From NCBI RefSeq assembly GCF_001894985.1, contig NZ_BCXG01000022.1:1-64000 (forward strand): a stretch of DNA of 64,000 nt, in the 5' to 3' direction. The position numbers were made by a program, and so were the translations under genes. The notes under the pieces are model-generated. The model searched no databases and was not told where the DNA came from. It saw only the letters and a list, made by a program, of their open reading frames with translations. This document shows positions 24,596 to 34,554 of this stretch, in pieces. The stretch is from Rhodococcus tukisamuensis NBRC 100609 (GTDB lineage: Bacteria > Actinomycetota > Actinomycetes > Mycobacteriales > Mycobacteriaceae). Each line of letters opens with the position of its first letter. Position 1 is the stretch's first letter.

Positions 24596-25513
24596 ATGCC
24601 CAGCGGTTCGGAAAATCGTGACGCCAAGAAGAGTGGCGCCAAGTCAGCCAAGGCGATGAAAGCCGCCAAGAAGAGTTCCGGCGGCGCCAAGACGAGGTCC
24701 GGGATGCCGAAGAGGCGCGAGATCCCGTGGATGACGATCGGCGCGGTCGTGGCCGTGCTGGCCCTCGTGGGCCTGCTCGCTTTCAGCCTGGTGCCCAAGT
24801 ACCAGGACAAGGCCGCGGCCGACAAGTTCGCGCCCTCCGCCGAGAACCCCGACCCGTCGACCGTCATCGACGGCGTCGTGAAGAAGGACTACCCGGCCGC
24901 CCTGCACGTCGCCGCGACCCAGCGCGTGGCCTACGACCAGAGTCCGCCGTTCGGCGGTCCGCACGACGCGACCTGGGCCACCTGCACCGGCATCGTCTAC
25001 CCGACCGCCATCCGCACCGAGAACGCGGTGCACTCGCTCGAGCACGGCGCGGTGTGGATCGCCTACAACCCGGACAAGGTCTCGTCCGACGACCTGGACA
25101 CCCTGAAGACCAAGGTCGACGGCAAGGCCTACATGCTGATGTCGCCGTACCCGGGCCTGGACTCCCCGATCTCGCTGCAGAGCTGGGGCCACCAGCTCAA
25201 GGTCGACAGCGCCGACGACAAGCGGATCAACGAGTTCGTCGCCGCGCTGCGCCTGAACAACTTCGGCGCGTACCCGGAGAAGGGCGCGAGTTGCTCGACC
25301 ATCCCGGGCGCGTTCGATCCCGACAACCCGCCGGCATTCGACCCGACCGCACCGGGCCCCGACGCCGTGACCATGGACGGCACGGGCATCACGCCCGACA
25401 CCGGTGAGCTCGGCGGACTCGAGGGCCTGACTCCCCCGGCCGCACCCGCGGCCCCGGCACCGGCACCCGCGGCCCCGGCACCGGCACCGGCACCGGCGGG
25501 CAGCAATGGCTGA
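24596..25513 (+). CDS. DUF3105 membrane-anchored protein
   Basis: A 305-residue protein. A lysine-rich cytoplasmic N-terminus (1-42) leads to one membrane span at about 45-66. An extracytoplasmic DUF3105 domain follows (about 85-230: HVAATQRVAYDQSPPFGGPH, and HSLEHGAVWIAYNPD, with conserved His, Cys and Trp residues), then an Ala/Pro-rich tail. The conserved His/Cys positions in DUF3105 suggest metal binding, but the function is unknown. It overlaps the next gene by 8 bp. ATG 24596 is the first after a CACCGA leader; the frame upstream is antisense to argS. Confidence 0.88.
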   Translation: MPSGSENRDAKKSGAKSAKAMKAAKKSSGGAKTRSGMPKRREIPWMTIGAVVAVLALVGLLAFSLVPKYQDKAAADKFAPSAENPDPSTVIDGVVKKDYPAALHVAATQRVAYDQSPPFGGPHDATWATCTGIVYPTAIRTENAVHSLEHGAVWIAYNPDKVSSDDLDTLKTKVDGKAYMLMSPYPGLDSPISLQSWGHQLKVDSADDKRINEFVAALRLNNFGAYPEKGASCSTIPGAFDPDNPPAFDPTAPGPDAVTMDGTGITPDTGELGGLEGLTPPAAPAAPAPAPAAPAPAPAPAGSNG

Positions 25514-26234
25514 CCAGCCACAACAGGCTGAAACCGGCGCCGCGGAGGGCGGGGGCAACGTACGCAGCCAGCGCACGGCCCTCGCCGTGCTGGGCCTGAT
25601 CGCCGCGATCGCGGTCGGGTTCGGGCTCGGCTTCCTGGCCAACCAGTTCCTGCACGACGAGCAGCCCGCGACCCCGGTCGCGGGCTCGGTCGACGTCGGG
25701 TTCGCGCAGGACATGACCGTGCACCACAACCAGGCGGTGGAGATGGCGGCGATCGCGATCGCCAACGCCGAGGACCCCATGGTCCGTGACCTGGCGTACG
25801 ACATCCTCACCACGCAGCAGAACCAGATCGGCCAGATGACGGGCTGGTTGTCGCTGTGGAACCAGCCGCTGCTGCCGACCGGCGACTACATGACGTGGAT
25901 GGATTCCGGCCACGACATGTCCGGTCACGGCACGTCCCCGTCCGGCACCGCCGACCAGCAGTCCGGCATGGCCACCATGCCCGGCATGGCCAGCAGCGAG
26001 GACATGGCCGCGTTGCGGCAGGCCCGCGGCGCGGCCGCGGACGTGTTGTTCCTCCAGTTGATGCTGCGCCACCACGAGGGCGGCCTGCCCATGATGGAGT
26101 ACGGCGCCCAGTACGCGGACGTGCCGACCGTTCGCGACCTCGCGCAGACGATGGTCGCCACCCAGCAGTCCGAGTCCCACCGGATGACGCAACTGCTCAC
26201 CGAGAAGGGCGCGGCACCGCTGCCGATGAACTAG
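25506..26234 (+). CDS. DUF305 family membrane-anchored protein
   Basis: A 242-residue protein with a membrane anchor at about 24-47 and an extracytoplasmic DUF305 (ferritin-like four-helix) domain. Both family signatures are present: HHNQAVEMA at 73-81 and RHHEGGLPMM near 190-200. Between them is a Met/His/Asp-rich linker (for example MDSGHDMSGHG and MATMPGM) of a kind often linked to copper. DUF305 proteins are frequently in copper-handling loci; a metal-related role for this pair is inference. It is translationally coupled to the DUF3105 gene. Confidence 0.9.
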   Translation: MADQPQQAETGAAEGGGNVRSQRTALAVLGLIAAIAVGFGLGFLANQFLHDEQPATPVAGSVDVGFAQDMTVHHNQAVEMAAIAIANAEDPMVRDLAYDILTTQQNQIGQMTGWLSLWNQPLLPTGDYMTWMDSGHDMSGHGTSPSGTADQQSGMATMPGMASSEDMAALRQARGAAADVLFLQLMLRHHEGGLPMMEYGAQYADVPTVRDLAQTMVATQQSESHRMTQLLTEKGAAPLPMN

Positions 26235-26298
26235 GCGGCGAACCAGGCACTGCCGGGCTCGTGCGCACCTCGCCGGTGTGCACGGGCCCGGCGGCGTC

Positions 26299-28704
26299 TC
26301 ACCCCTCGGGCGGGGCGGTGAACCCCCACGTCCACTCGCGCACCTCGGGCATGTCCTCGAGGTGTTCGCGCACGTAGTCGTGGTGCCGGGCCAGCTGGGC
26401 GCGGCAGAAGTCGGCCAGTTCGGTGCCCCGCTCCGGGATCCGACGCGCGCGTCGCAACGCCTCGAGCACCAGGTGGTACCGGCTCATCCGGTTGAGCACG
26501 ACCATGTCGAACGGCGTGGTCGTGGTGCCCTGCTCACTGAACCCACGCACGTGGAATCGCTCCGGCCCGGTCCGGCCGTGCAGCAGTTCGTGCACCGCCC
26601 GCGAGTACCCGTGGAACGCGAACACCACGTCGGTCCCGGCGGTGAACAGCCCGACGAACTTCTCCTCGGGAAAACCGTGCGGGTGCACGCTCTCCGGCAG
26701 CAACGCCATCAGGTCCACCACGTTGACCACGCGGACCTGCAGGTGCGGCACCCACACGCGCAGCAGTTCGGCGGCCGCCAGGATCTCCTGGGTCGGCACG
26801 TCGCCCGCCGCCGCGAGCACGATGTCGGGCTCGTCCGGCACCCCGGGCACCCGTTCCTCCGTGCCCGCCCAGCCCCACACCGAGGCGCCGGCCGCGCAGT
26901 GCTCGTCGGCCTCCTCGAGCGTGAGGTACTGCAGGTGCGGCTGCTTGTCCACGACGATCAGGTTGACGTGGTCGGTGCTGCGCAGGCAGTGGTCGGCGAT
27001 GGAGAGCAGGGTGTTGGAGTCCGGCGGCAGCCACACCCGCACCACCTGTGGCGCCAGTGGGATGGCCGCGTCGATCATGCCGGGCCCCTGGTGGCTGAAC
27101 CCGTTGTGGTCGTTGCGCCAGCAGGTGCTGGTCAGCAGCACGTTCAGCGACGACACCGGCGCCCGCCACCGCAGCTCGGCGGCGTGTTGGAGCCACTTGG
27201 TGTGCTGGATCAGCATGGAGACGCTCACCATGGCGAACGCCTCGTAGCTCGCGAAGATCCCGTGCCCGCCGGCCAGCAGGTAGCCCTCGAGCCAGCCCTG
27301 GCAGAGGTGCTCGCTGAGCACCTCCATGACCCGGCCGTCCGGCCCTAGTCCGTCGTCGTCCGCCGTCGACGGCAGCTGCCAGCAGCGGTCGGTGACCTCG
27401 AACACCGCACCGAGCCGGTTGCTGGCCGTCTCGTCGGGGCAGAAGAGCCGGAACGGGCCGCCGCCGTCGGGGCGGGTGGTGTCGGCGTAGAGGTCCCGCA
27501 TCAGCTCCCCCAGCACCCGGGTCGTCTCGTGCAGGGTGGTCGCCGGCATGTCGATCTCGAGCGCGTAGCGGGCGAGGTCCGGGATCGCGAGCGGCATCCG
27601 CAACCGGCCGCCGTTGGCGTACGGCGTGGCGCCCATGCGCTTGTCGCCGACCGGCGCCAGCGCCGCCAGTTCCGGAACCAGCGCGCCGGCGGCGTCGAAC
27701 AGTTCGTCGGGGCGGTAGGAGCGCATCCACTCCTCCAGCAGCGCCAGGTGGGCGGGATTGTCCCGGACCCCGGACAGCGGCACCTGGTGCGCGCGGTGGG
27801 TGCCCTCGATCAGCACCCCGTCCACCGTGTGTGGCCCCGTCCAGCCCTTGGGCGTGCGCAGCACCACCGCGGGCCACCGTCGGCCGCGGGTGTCGACTCC
27901 CGACCGCGCGTCACGCTGGATCTCCGCGATCCTCGCGTGCGCCGACGCGACCGCCGCGTCGAGCGCCCGGAACACCGGCCGCGGGTCGTCCCCGGCCACC
28001 ACGACGGGCGCCCAGCCCTGCCCGGCGAGGTAGGCGCACACGTCGTCGTCGGAGCTGCGGCCCAGGACGGTCGGGCCGGCGATCTTCGCGCCGTTGAGAT
28101 GCAGGATCGGCAGCACCGCCCCGTCCCGGCGGGGGTTGAGGAACGCCGGCAGCTTCCAGGACGCGGACAGCGGGCCGGTCTCGGCCTCGCCGTCGCCGAT
28201 CACACAGGCCACCAGCAACTCCGGCCGGTCGAACGCCGCCCCGCCGGCGTGCGCGAGGGCGTACCCGAGTTCCCCGCCCTCGTGGATGCTGCCGGGGGTC
28301 TGCACGCTCACGTGGCTCGGGATGCCGCCGGGGGTGGAGAACTGGCGGCACAGCCGCTGCACCCCCTCGGCGTCGCGGCCGACGTGCGGGTAGACCTCCG
28401 AGTAGGTGCCCTCGAGGTAGGTCGATGCCACCAGGGCCGGGCCGCCGTGCCCGGGTCCGGTCACGTACAGCACGTCCGCGCCCGTCCGCCGGATGTGACG
28501 GTTGAGTACCGCGTAGATCGCGGACAGACCCGGGCTGGTCCCCCAGTGCCCGAGCAGCCGTGGCTTGACGTGCTCGGGTCTGAGCGGGTCGCGCAGCAAG
28601 GCGTTGTCCTGCAGGTAGATCTGCGCGACCGTCAGGTAGTTGGCGGCGTCCCACCACCGCAGGTCCAGGTCGAGCTCGGCGTCGGTGTAGCTCTGGTCTG
28701 CCAT
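26299..28704 (-). CDS. xfp: Xylulose-5-phosphate/fructose-6-phosphate phosphoketolase
   Basis: A thiamine-diphosphate enzyme cleaving xylulose 5-phosphate (and often fructose 6-phosphate) with phosphate to acetyl phosphate and a shorter sugar phosphate. 801 residues from ATG 28704, the normal length. Phosphoketolase signatures are present: EGGELGYAL near 142-150 and the TPP/Mg site GDGEAETGP at 170-178. The frame is open upstream to about 28878, but that part is atypical. It is a single-gene unit; no acetate kinase or phosphotransacetylase gene is adjacent. It is convergent with the DUF305 gene. Confidence 0.95.
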   Translation of the reverse strand: MADQSYTDAELDLDLRWWDAANYLTVAQIYLQDNALLRDPLRPEHVKPRLLGHWGTSPGLSAIYAVLNRHIRRTGADVLYVTGPGHGGPALVASTYLEGTYSEVYPHVGRDAEGVQRLCRQFSTPGGIPSHVSVQTPGSIHEGGELGYALAHAGGAAFDRPELLVACVIGDGEAETGPLSASWKLPAFLNPRRDGAVLPILHLNGAKIAGPTVLGRSSDDDVCAYLAGQGWAPVVVAGDDPRPVFRALDAAVASAHARIAEIQRDARSGVDTRGRRWPAVVLRTPKGWTGPHTVDGVLIEGTHRAHQVPLSGVRDNPAHLALLEEWMRSYRPDELFDAAGALVPELAALAPVGDKRMGATPYANGGRLRMPLAIPDLARYALEIDMPATTLHETTRVLGELMRDLYADTTRPDGGGPFRLFCPDETASNRLGAVFEVTDRCWQLPSTADDDGLGPDGRVMEVLSEHLCQGWLEGYLLAGGHGIFASYEAFAMVSVSMLIQHTKWLQHAAELRWRAPVSSLNVLLTSTCWRNDHNGFSHQGPGMIDAAIPLAPQVVRVWLPPDSNTLLSIADHCLRSTDHVNLIVVDKQPHLQYLTLEEADEHCAAGASVWGWAGTEERVPGVPDEPDIVLAAAGDVPTQEILAAAELLRVWVPHLQVRVVNVVDLMALLPESVHPHGFPEEKFVGLFTAGTDVVFAFHGYSRAVHELLHGRTGPERFHVRGFSEQGTTTTPFDMVVLNRMSRYHLVLEALRRARRIPERGTELADFCRAQLARHHDYVREHLEDMPEVREWTWGFTAPPEG

Positions 28705-28924
28705 CGAAGAGACCCTTCGGTATTCGTGGTTGAACCCGTGCTGATCACTCTGCGTCACCATTGCGCTGCCGAACCCGCGCCCGCGTCCGTCGAACCGCCG
28801 GTTTCTCCCCGCGGGCACCGGGCGCGTACCAGGCACTTTACCCAATCCGGGGGTCCAAATATGGATCCGGCGAGTCATGGGTTACGCTAACCCCGCCCAA
28901 TGGCACGCCGGAAGTTTTCGGCGG

Positions 28925-29000
28925 GCCCCCGTAGCTCAGGGGATAGAGCGTTCGCCTCCGGAGCGAAAGGCCGCAGGTTCGAATCCTGCCGGGGGCACCA
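28925..29000 (+). tRNA. tRNA-Arg (anticodon CCG)
   Basis: Full cloverleaf of 76 nt including encoded CCA. The acceptor stem GCCCCCG/CGGGGGC is perfect. The anticodon arm TTCGC-CTCCGGA-GCGAA gives anticodon CCG, reading CGG codons. The T arm GCAGGTTCGAATCCTGC is standard. Confidence 0.97.
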
Positions 29001-29013
29001 CCATTTGACGCGG

Positions 29014-29045
29014 GAACCCCGATCCAGGGAACTGGATCGGGGTTC
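29014..29045. terminator. Bidirectional terminator between tRNA-Arg and the epoxide-hydrolase-type gene
   Basis: Perfect 14-bp stem GAACCCCGATCCAG / CTGGATCGGGGTTC around a GGAA loop, followed by TTGCGTTT. It ends the tRNA transcript from the left and the minus-strand unit running from cysD or the LLM gene from the right. Confidence 0.9.
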
Positions 29046-29060
29046 TTGCGTTTGTCGGTG

Positions 29061-29432
29061 CTACTGGCCGCCGAGGGCCGCGAGCGGGGCCATGTCAAAG
29101 TAGTCCCGCCAGGCCGCGATCTTGCCGTCCTCGTCGACCTCGAACACCCCCATCACCGGCAGTTCGACGGTGTTGCCGTTGATGGTGAACACGTCGGTGC
29201 GCTCGTTCATCACCACGCGGCCGGCACTGGTCTGGTGGTGGATCGTGAACACGATGCCGCCGAACGCCCCGAGGAACCCGGCGAGGAAGTCCTTGATCGC
29301 AGGCTTCCCCACCACGGGTTCCATCGGAATGTTGTGGTAGACAGCGTCTTCGGCGAAGTACTCGGCGAGCGTCTCGGGGTTCGAGTCCGCCCAGCGGGCG
29401 CAGAACTCGGTGACGACGGCGTCTGCATCCAT
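29061..29432 (-). CDS. Limonene-1,2-epoxide hydrolase-type protein
   Basis: A 123-residue NTF2-fold protein of the limonene-epoxide hydrolase family. The catalytic set is complete: YHN (the Tyr and Asn that position water), the R-x-D pair in NERTDVF, and the final Asp in AAWRDYFD. It is therefore expected to open epoxides. A mycobacterial member (EphG, Rv2740) acts on cholesterol 5,6-oxide, which matters here because of the steroid-type operators upstream. It is the last gene before a strong terminator and follows the LLM gene by 81 bp. Substrate unknown. Confidence 0.85.
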   Translation of the reverse strand: MDADAVVTEFCARWADSNPETLAEYFAEDAVYHNIPMEPVVGKPAIKDFLAGFLGAFGGIVFTIHHQTSAGRVVMNERTDVFTINGNTVELPVMGVFEVDEDGKIAAWRDYFDMAPLAALGGQ

Positions 29433-29513
29433 GGATGCTCCTAGCGTGGGTGCGACTCGGCGCGGATCGGACGCGGCCCCGGTCGGGCGCGTCGGCGCCG
29501 GGTCCTCACACTC

Positions 29514-30578
29514 TCACGCGGGCCCGGAGACCAGGCCCGGTTTCGGCGCCGCTGCGCCGGTCTGGAGGTCGGCGACCACCCGCGCCATCTGCGGGTCACG
29601 GTCCGGGTCCGCGGGCAGCGTCAGGGTGACCCCGTCCGCCAACCCGGCCACCCGGCGGCGGACGGCCTCGGCCAGCTCCGGGTAGCGCGCGGTGGGCAGC
29701 ATCGCGTCGAGCACGTCGTCGGTGACCACCTCCCGCAGCTCGGACCACGAGTCGCGCCGGACCATCCGGGCCAGCGGCTCACGCAGGTGTCCGAGACCGC
29801 ACCGCACCAGCTCCTGGTGGTAGGCCGGCGTCGAGTAGAGGAAGGCGAAGAGCCGGCGCTGGCGTTCCCGCTCGCGGTCCACCTCGGCTTCCGTCTCGCC
29901 GGTGATCACCTGCACGCCCGCGACGAGTTCGAGGTCGGCGAGGGTTCGGCCGGCGGACGCGGCACCGGCGCCCAGCGCGGGCCGGCAGTCGGACTCGAGG
30001 TACTGCGGGCTGGAGTTGGTGGGGTGGGTGATGAAGCCGTCGGCCAGTTCCCCTGCCACCGTGCACATCCGGCGCCCCACCCCGCCCAGGTAGACGGGCG
30101 GTGTCGGGGTCTGCGCGTCGGGTCCCGGGTTGAAGTACGGCTGCATCCGCCGGAAGCGGTAGTGCTCGCCGTCGAAGACCGTCAGCTCGCCGGTCCGGAA
30201 GGTCTCGAACGCCGCGTGCACCACCCGCACGTACTCGGCCATCCGCGCGGCGGGCGCCGACCACGGCATCGCGTACCGCTCCTCGATGTTCTGCCGCACC
30301 TGGCAGCCGAGGCCCAGTTGGAAGCGGCCGCCGGAGAGCCGTGAGAGGTCCCACGCGGTGTACGCGGTCAGCAGCGGGCTGCGGACGAAGGCCAGCGCGA
30401 CGGAGGTGCGGACCACGATCCGCTCGGTCGCCTGCAGGGCCTGCAGGGCCAGCATGAACGGGTCGTGCACGGTCTCGGAGACGTGCAACCCGTCGTAGCC
30501 CGCCGCCTCCGCGCGCCGCGCGTAGGCGCCGATGTCCGCCAGTCCGAGCCTCGGGTCCGTGCCCGTGTACACCTTCAC
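29514..30578 (-). CDS. LLM-class (luciferase-like) F420/flavin-dependent oxidoreductase
   Basis: A 354-residue TIM-barrel protein of the bacterial luciferase-like family, probably F420-dependent like most actinobacterial members. Family features: GLHVSETVHDPF near residues 30-42, SVALAFVRSPLLTAYTAWDLSRLSGGRFQLGLG around 65-97, and PPVYLGGVGRRM. GTG 30578 gives VKVYTGTDPRLGL; the only codons upstream that fit are not starts, and no strong ribosome site is visible. It follows cysQ by 44 bp on the same strand and probably belongs to the same transcript. Substrate unknown. Confidence 0.82.
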   Translation of the reverse strand: MKVYTGTDPRLGLADIGAYARRAEAAGYDGLHVSETVHDPFMLALQALQATERIVVRTSVALAFVRSPLLTAYTAWDLSRLSGGRFQLGLGCQVRQNIEERYAMPWSAPAARMAEYVRVVHAAFETFRTGELTVFDGEHYRFRRMQPYFNPGPDAQTPTPPVYLGGVGRRMCTVAGELADGFITHPTNSSPQYLESDCRPALGAGAASAGRTLADLELVAGVQVITGETEAEVDRERERQRRLFAFLYSTPAYHQELVRCGLGHLREPLARMVRRDSWSELREVVTDDVLDAMLPTARYPELAEAVRRRVAGLADGVTLTLPADPDRDPQMARVVADLQTGAAAPKPGLVSGPA

Positions 30579-30622
30579 CCGACAGTTGTACCCGAGGCGG
30601 ACCCGGACCCGAGGCGCCGTGG

Positions 30623-31735
30623 TCAGCGCAGCGGTTCGATGATCGCGGTGATCGCCGCGATCGCCGCGCCCGAGATCGCGAAGTGCTCGGTGATCGACAC
30701 CGTGAGCGTGCCCTCGCCGGAGCGCATGTCGAGCAGGAAGCGGGCCACCACCTGGGCGCCCCACTCGTTCAGCTGGAGGTCCCGGATCCCGGTGATCGGC
30801 TCGTACTGGTGACCGTGCTCGAGCTCGTACCGGATCTCCTCACCGCTGCTGCCGGTGCGCTGGCCGTTCTCCACCCGGAGGCAGTTCTCCGCCAACCGCA
30901 CCTTCGAGGCGTCGTGGGTGACGAGCGAGTCCAGGTACTCGCGGACCAGCGCCACCGACTGGCTGCCCGCCGCCGCGGTGAGCGTCGCAATCTCGCCCAG
31001 CAGCGTGCCCGCCACCTCGGGGCGGCAGATGAGCAGGTCCGGCAGGTAGGGACGGGTCTCGTTGTAGCGCAGCGCACTACCGTCCACCCGGGAACAGTGC
31101 AGCCCGGCCGCCTGGGCAACGCCGACCGGCGCAGCGGAGTCCCACTCCCACTGCCCGCCGGCGTGCACGTACGCGTCCGCCTCTCCGCGCAGCACCGCCA
31201 TCGCCTTCGCACCCGCCGAGCCCATCGGGACCAGCTCGGCATCGACGCGGTGGGCCAGCTCCGTGACGAATGCGGGTGGGCGGCTGCCGCTCACCAGGAT
31301 TCGGAGCGGCCCGGGCGCGCGCTCGGCGAGGCCGACCGCGCCGGAGGTGTACACCGCACCCAGTGCGGGCTGCGCCACCGCCGCCTCGGTGATCCCGCGG
31401 CCACGCTCCCACAGCGCCACGTGCACGGCCCAGTCGTCGCGGCCCGGCAGCCCGTACTCCTTGGAGCCGTCGAGGGGGTCGATGATCCACACGCGATCCC
31501 GGTCGAGTCGCGCCAGGTCGTCGGCCGACTCCTCGGAGAGCACGGCGTCGGCGGGACGCCCCTCCGCGAGGAGGTCGAGGAGCAAGGTGTTGGCCTCCTT
31601 GTCCCCACGCCTCCCCAGCTCCCGCGCCTGGGCCGGGTCGAGTGGGGTGGAGCCGAGCTCCCCGGCACGGATCTCGGTCAGCAGCTCACCCGCACGGGCG
31701 GCCAGGTCGGCGGCAAATTCGGCGTCGGCGTTCAT
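30623..31735 (-). CDS. cysQ: CysQ-type PAP phosphatase fused to an NTF2-like domain
   Basis: Residues 1-255 are an inositol-monophosphatase-fold CysQ, which hydrolyses 3'-phosphoadenosine 5'-phosphate (PAP) to AMP. It has the metal-site SEES at 67-70, [12 protein letters not shown] at 83-94 and WEWDSAAP at 196-203. CysQ normally ends near here. The frame continues without a stop through a short TAAAGSQS linker into about 108 residues (263-370, [22 protein letters not shown] onwards) that look like an NTF2/SnoaL-type domain found as separate proteins in mycobacteria. ATG 31735 overlaps the cysNC stop by 4 bp. PAP removal fits the sulfotransferase operon nearby. Confidence 0.88.
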   Translation of the reverse strand: MNADAEFAADLAARAGELLTEIRAGELGSTPLDPAQARELGRRGDKEANTLLLDLLAEGRPADAVLSEESADDLARLDRDRVWIIDPLDGSKEYGLPGRDDWAVHVALWERGRGITEAAVAQPALGAVYTSGAVGLAERAPGPLRILVSGSRPPAFVTELAHRVDAELVPMGSAGAKAMAVLRGEADAYVHAGGQWEWDSAAPVGVAQAAGLHCSRVDGSALRYNETRPYLPDLLICRPEVAGTLLGEIATLTAAAGSQSVALVREYLDSLVTHDASKVRLAENCLRVENGQRTGSSGEEIRYELEHGHQYEPITGIRDLQLNEWGAQVVARFLLDMRSGEGTLTVSITEHFAISGAAIAAITAIIEPLR

Positions 31736-33594
31736 ATCGAAAGATATTCCACGATCCGCACGGCCTGCGCAGCCGGATCGCCGTCCTCGGGCGTCAGCAC
31801 CAGTTCGGCGTGCTCGGGCCGCTCGTACGGGTCGTCGACTCCGGTGAAACCGGTGATCTCCCCCGCCCTCGCCTTGGCGTACATGCCCTTCGGGTCCCGG
31901 GCCTCGCACTGCTCGATCGGGGTGTCGACGAAGACCTCGACGAACGGGATCCCGGCCGCCTCGTGCTGGGCCCGCACCCGGTCTCGGTCCTCCCGGTAGG
32001 GACTGATCAGCGAGGCCACCGCGATCACTCCCGCGTCCGCGAGCAGCTGCGCCACCTCCCCCACCCGGCGGACGTTCTCGGCCCGGTCGTCGGCGCTGAA
32101 TCCGAGGTCCGAGTTGAGTCCGTGCCGGAGGTTGTCTCCGTCGAGCCGGTAGGCCGGCACCCCGGCCGCGACCAGTCGACGTTCGAGTTCCACGGCGACG
32201 GTGGACTTCCCCGACGCCGACAGTCCGGTCAACCAGACGGTGGCACCGCGGGTGGCCCGCTCCTCGCGGGAGACCGCGGCGGAGTGCCACACCACCTTCG
32301 ACTCCTTGAGCGTCGGCCCGGTGATCATCCCGGCCGCGACGGTCGCGCCGGTGGCCTCGTCGACCAGGATGAAGCTGCCGGTGACGCGGTTGCGGCGGTA
32401 CGGGTCGAACAGCAACGGCTGCTGCGTCTTGAGCTGCACGCGGCCGATCTCGTTGAGCTGCAGGCGGTCCGCGGACTCGTCGCGGTGCAGGGTGTTGACG
32501 TCGAGCCGGTAGTCCAGGCTCACCACCTGCGCCTTGGTGGACCGGGTGGTGTGCAGCAACGAGTACCGCGCGTTCTCGCTCAGTGCCGACTGCTCGGTGA
32601 GCCAGCAGACCATCGCGTCGACCTCCTGGCCGACGAGGGGGCGGTTGTTCGGCCGGCACAGCATGTCGCCGCGGCCGATGTCGATGTCGTCGGCGAGCTG
32701 GACGCAGACGGCCGACGGCGCGAACGCCTCCTCGACCGGCACCCCGCCCGGACCGTAGACGGCCGCGACGGTGGACGTGAAGCCGGACGGCAGCACCATC
32801 ACCTCGTCGCCCGCCTTGAACACGCCGCTGGCGACGGTGCCCGCGTAGCCGCGGAAGTCATGCAGCGCGGCGTCGGTCTGCTGCTGCGGGCGGATGACGT
32901 ACTGGACCGGGAAGCGCGCGTCGATCAGGTTGCGGTCCGAGGCGATGTGCACCTCCTCGAGGTGGTGCAGCAGCGACGAGCCCTCGTACCAGGGCATGTT
33001 CTCGGTGCGGGTGACGATGTTGTCGCCCTTGAGCGCGGAGACCGGGACGAAGGTGAGGTCGTGGATGTCCAGCTTGATCGCGAACTGCCGGAACTCCTCC
33101 TTGATCTCCTCGAAGCGCTCCTGCGACCAGTCGACCAGGTCCATCTTGTTCACGCACAGCACCAGGTGCGGGATGCCGAGCAGGGTGGAGAGGAACGCGT
33201 GCCGCCGGGTCTGTTCGAGCACGCCCTTGCGCGCGTCGACCAGGATCAGCGCGAGATCCGCGGTGGACGCGCCGGTCACCATGTTGCGGGTGTACTGCTC
33301 GTGTCCGGGGGTGTCGGCGACGATGAACTTGCGGCGCGGCGTGGCGAAGTAGCGGTGTGCGACGTCGATGGTGATGCCCTGCTCGCGTTCGGCGCGGAGG
33401 CCGTCGGTGAGCAGCGCCAGGTCGGCGTACTCGTCGCCGCGGGCGCGGCTGGTGCGCTCGACGGCCTCGAGCTGGTCCTCGAAGATCGACTTGGAGTCGT
33501 AGAGCAGCCGACCGATCAGCGTGGACTTGCCGTCGTCGACACTGCCCGCGGTGGCCACCCGGAGCAGCTGGAGTTGATGCTGGGACTGCGCCAT
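31732..33594 (-). CDS. cysNC: Sulfate adenylyltransferase subunit 1 / APS kinase fusion
   Basis: A bifunctional 620-residue protein of sulfate activation. The N-terminal EF-Tu-like GTPase (CysN) has the P-loop GSVDDGKST at 17-25, the switch DTPGHEQY at 94-101 and NKMD at 149-152. It drives APS synthesis with CysD. The C-terminal APS kinase (CysC) begins near 450 with P-loop GLSASGKST at 457-465 and makes PAPS. ATG 33594 overlaps the cysD stop by 1 bp (TGATG), and its stop overlaps cysQ. The CysNC fusion is the usual mycobacterial arrangement. Confidence 0.97.
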   Translation of the reverse strand: MAQSQHQLQLLRVATAGSVDDGKSTLIGRLLYDSKSIFEDQLEAVERTSRARGDEYADLALLTDGLRAEREQGITIDVAHRYFATPRRKFIVADTPGHEQYTRNMVTGASTADLALILVDARKGVLEQTRRHAFLSTLLGIPHLVLCVNKMDLVDWSQERFEEIKEEFRQFAIKLDIHDLTFVPVSALKGDNIVTRTENMPWYEGSSLLHHLEEVHIASDRNLIDARFPVQYVIRPQQQTDAALHDFRGYAGTVASGVFKAGDEVMVLPSGFTSTVAAVYGPGGVPVEEAFAPSAVCVQLADDIDIGRGDMLCRPNNRPLVGQEVDAMVCWLTEQSALSENARYSLLHTTRSTKAQVVSLDYRLDVNTLHRDESADRLQLNEIGRVQLKTQQPLLFDPYRRNRVTGSFILVDEATGATVAAGMITGPTLKESKVVWHSAAVSREERATRGATVWLTGLSASGKSTVAVELERRLVAAGVPAYRLDGDNLRHGLNSDLGFSADDRAENVRRVGEVAQLLADAGVIAVASLISPYREDRDRVRAQHEAAGIPFVEVFVDTPIEQCEARDPKGMYAKARAGEITGFTGVDDPYERPEHAELVLTPEDGDPAAQAVRIVEYLSI

Positions 33595-34520
33595 CAGAAG
33601 TACCCCTCCTTCTTGCGGTCTTCCATCCCGGCCTCGGAGATGCGGTCGTCGGCGCGGGTGGCGCCGCGCTCGGTGATGCGGCTGGCGGCCACCTCGGTGA
33701 CCACCTCGGCCGCGGTGGCCGCCGAGGACTCGACACAGCCGGTGCAGGTGGCGTCGCCGACGGTGCGGAAGCGGACCAGCTCGTCGCGGGCCTCCTCACC
33801 GGGCAGCAGCGTCAGGAAACGGGTCTGCGCCAACAGCATTCCGTCGCGCTCGACCACCGGCCGGCGGTGCGCGTAGTAGATCGACGGCAGCGCGATGTCC
33901 TCCTCGAGGATGTACTGCCAGATGTCGAGTTCGGTCCAGTTGGAGATCGGGAACACCCGGATGTGCTCGCCCTTGCGGTGCCGGCCGTTGTAGAGGTTCC
34001 ACAGCTCGGGACGCTGCGCGCGCGGGTCCCACTGCCCGAATTCGTCGCGGAAGCTGAACACTCGCTCCTTGGCCCGTGCCTTCTCCTCGTCCCGGCGGGC
34101 GCCACCGAAGACCGCGTCGTAGCCGTTCTCCCGGATCCCCCGCAGCAGGGTGTGGGTCTGCAGCCGGTTGCGGCTGGCCCGCGGACCGGTCTCCTCCACC
34201 ACGCCGCCGGAGTCGATGTCGTCCTGCACCCCGGCGACCACCAGTCGCAGCCCGAGTCGCTCGACCGTCTCGTCCCGGAACGCGATCACCTCGTCGAAGT
34301 TGTGCCCGGTGTCGACGTGCATCACCGGGAAGGGCAGCGGCGCCGGCCAGAAGGCCTTGGCCGCGAGGTGCAGCATCACCACCGAGTCCTTGCCCCCGGA
34401 GAACAGGAGCGCAGGCCGCTCGAAGGTGGCCGCCACCTCCCGGAATATGTGCACCGACTCCGCCTCGAGCGCACCCAGATGGGTGAGCTCGTAGGCCGGT
34501 GGGGAGTGGAGGGTTGTCAT
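33594..34520 (-). CDS. cysD: Sulfate adenylyltransferase subunit 2
   Basis: The 308-residue catalytic subunit of ATP sulfurylase, converting sulfate and ATP to APS with CysN. The PP-loop SGGKDS is at residues 41-46, followed by the typical HVDTGHNFDEVIAFRD. ATG 34520, with GAGGAG 7 bp upstream, is chosen over the longer frame, which runs into the promoter/operator region. It heads cysD-cysNC-cysQ. Its upstream region carries two palindromes also found before the sulfotransferase operon. Confidence 0.96.
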   Translation of the reverse strand: MTTLHSPPAYELTHLGALEAESVHIFREVAATFERPALLFSGGKDSVVMLHLAAKAFWPAPLPFPVMHVDTGHNFDEVIAFRDETVERLGLRLVVAGVQDDIDSGGVVEETGPRASRNRLQTHTLLRGIRENGYDAVFGGARRDEEKARAKERVFSFRDEFGQWDPRAQRPELWNLYNGRHRKGEHIRVFPISNWTELDIWQYILEEDIALPSIYYAHRRPVVERDGMLLAQTRFLTLLPGEEARDELVRFRTVGDATCTGCVESSAATAAEVVTEVAASRITERGATRADDRISEAGMEDRKKEGYF

Positions 34521-34554
34521 GTGCGGCTCCTCGACTGGACCGGATCCCGGCATC

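Noticed and set aside
29601-29700. Idea that LEH and LLM genes start a separate unit at the 81-bp gap
   Set aside because: No promoter or terminator is visible between them; left as part of the cysD run without certainty.
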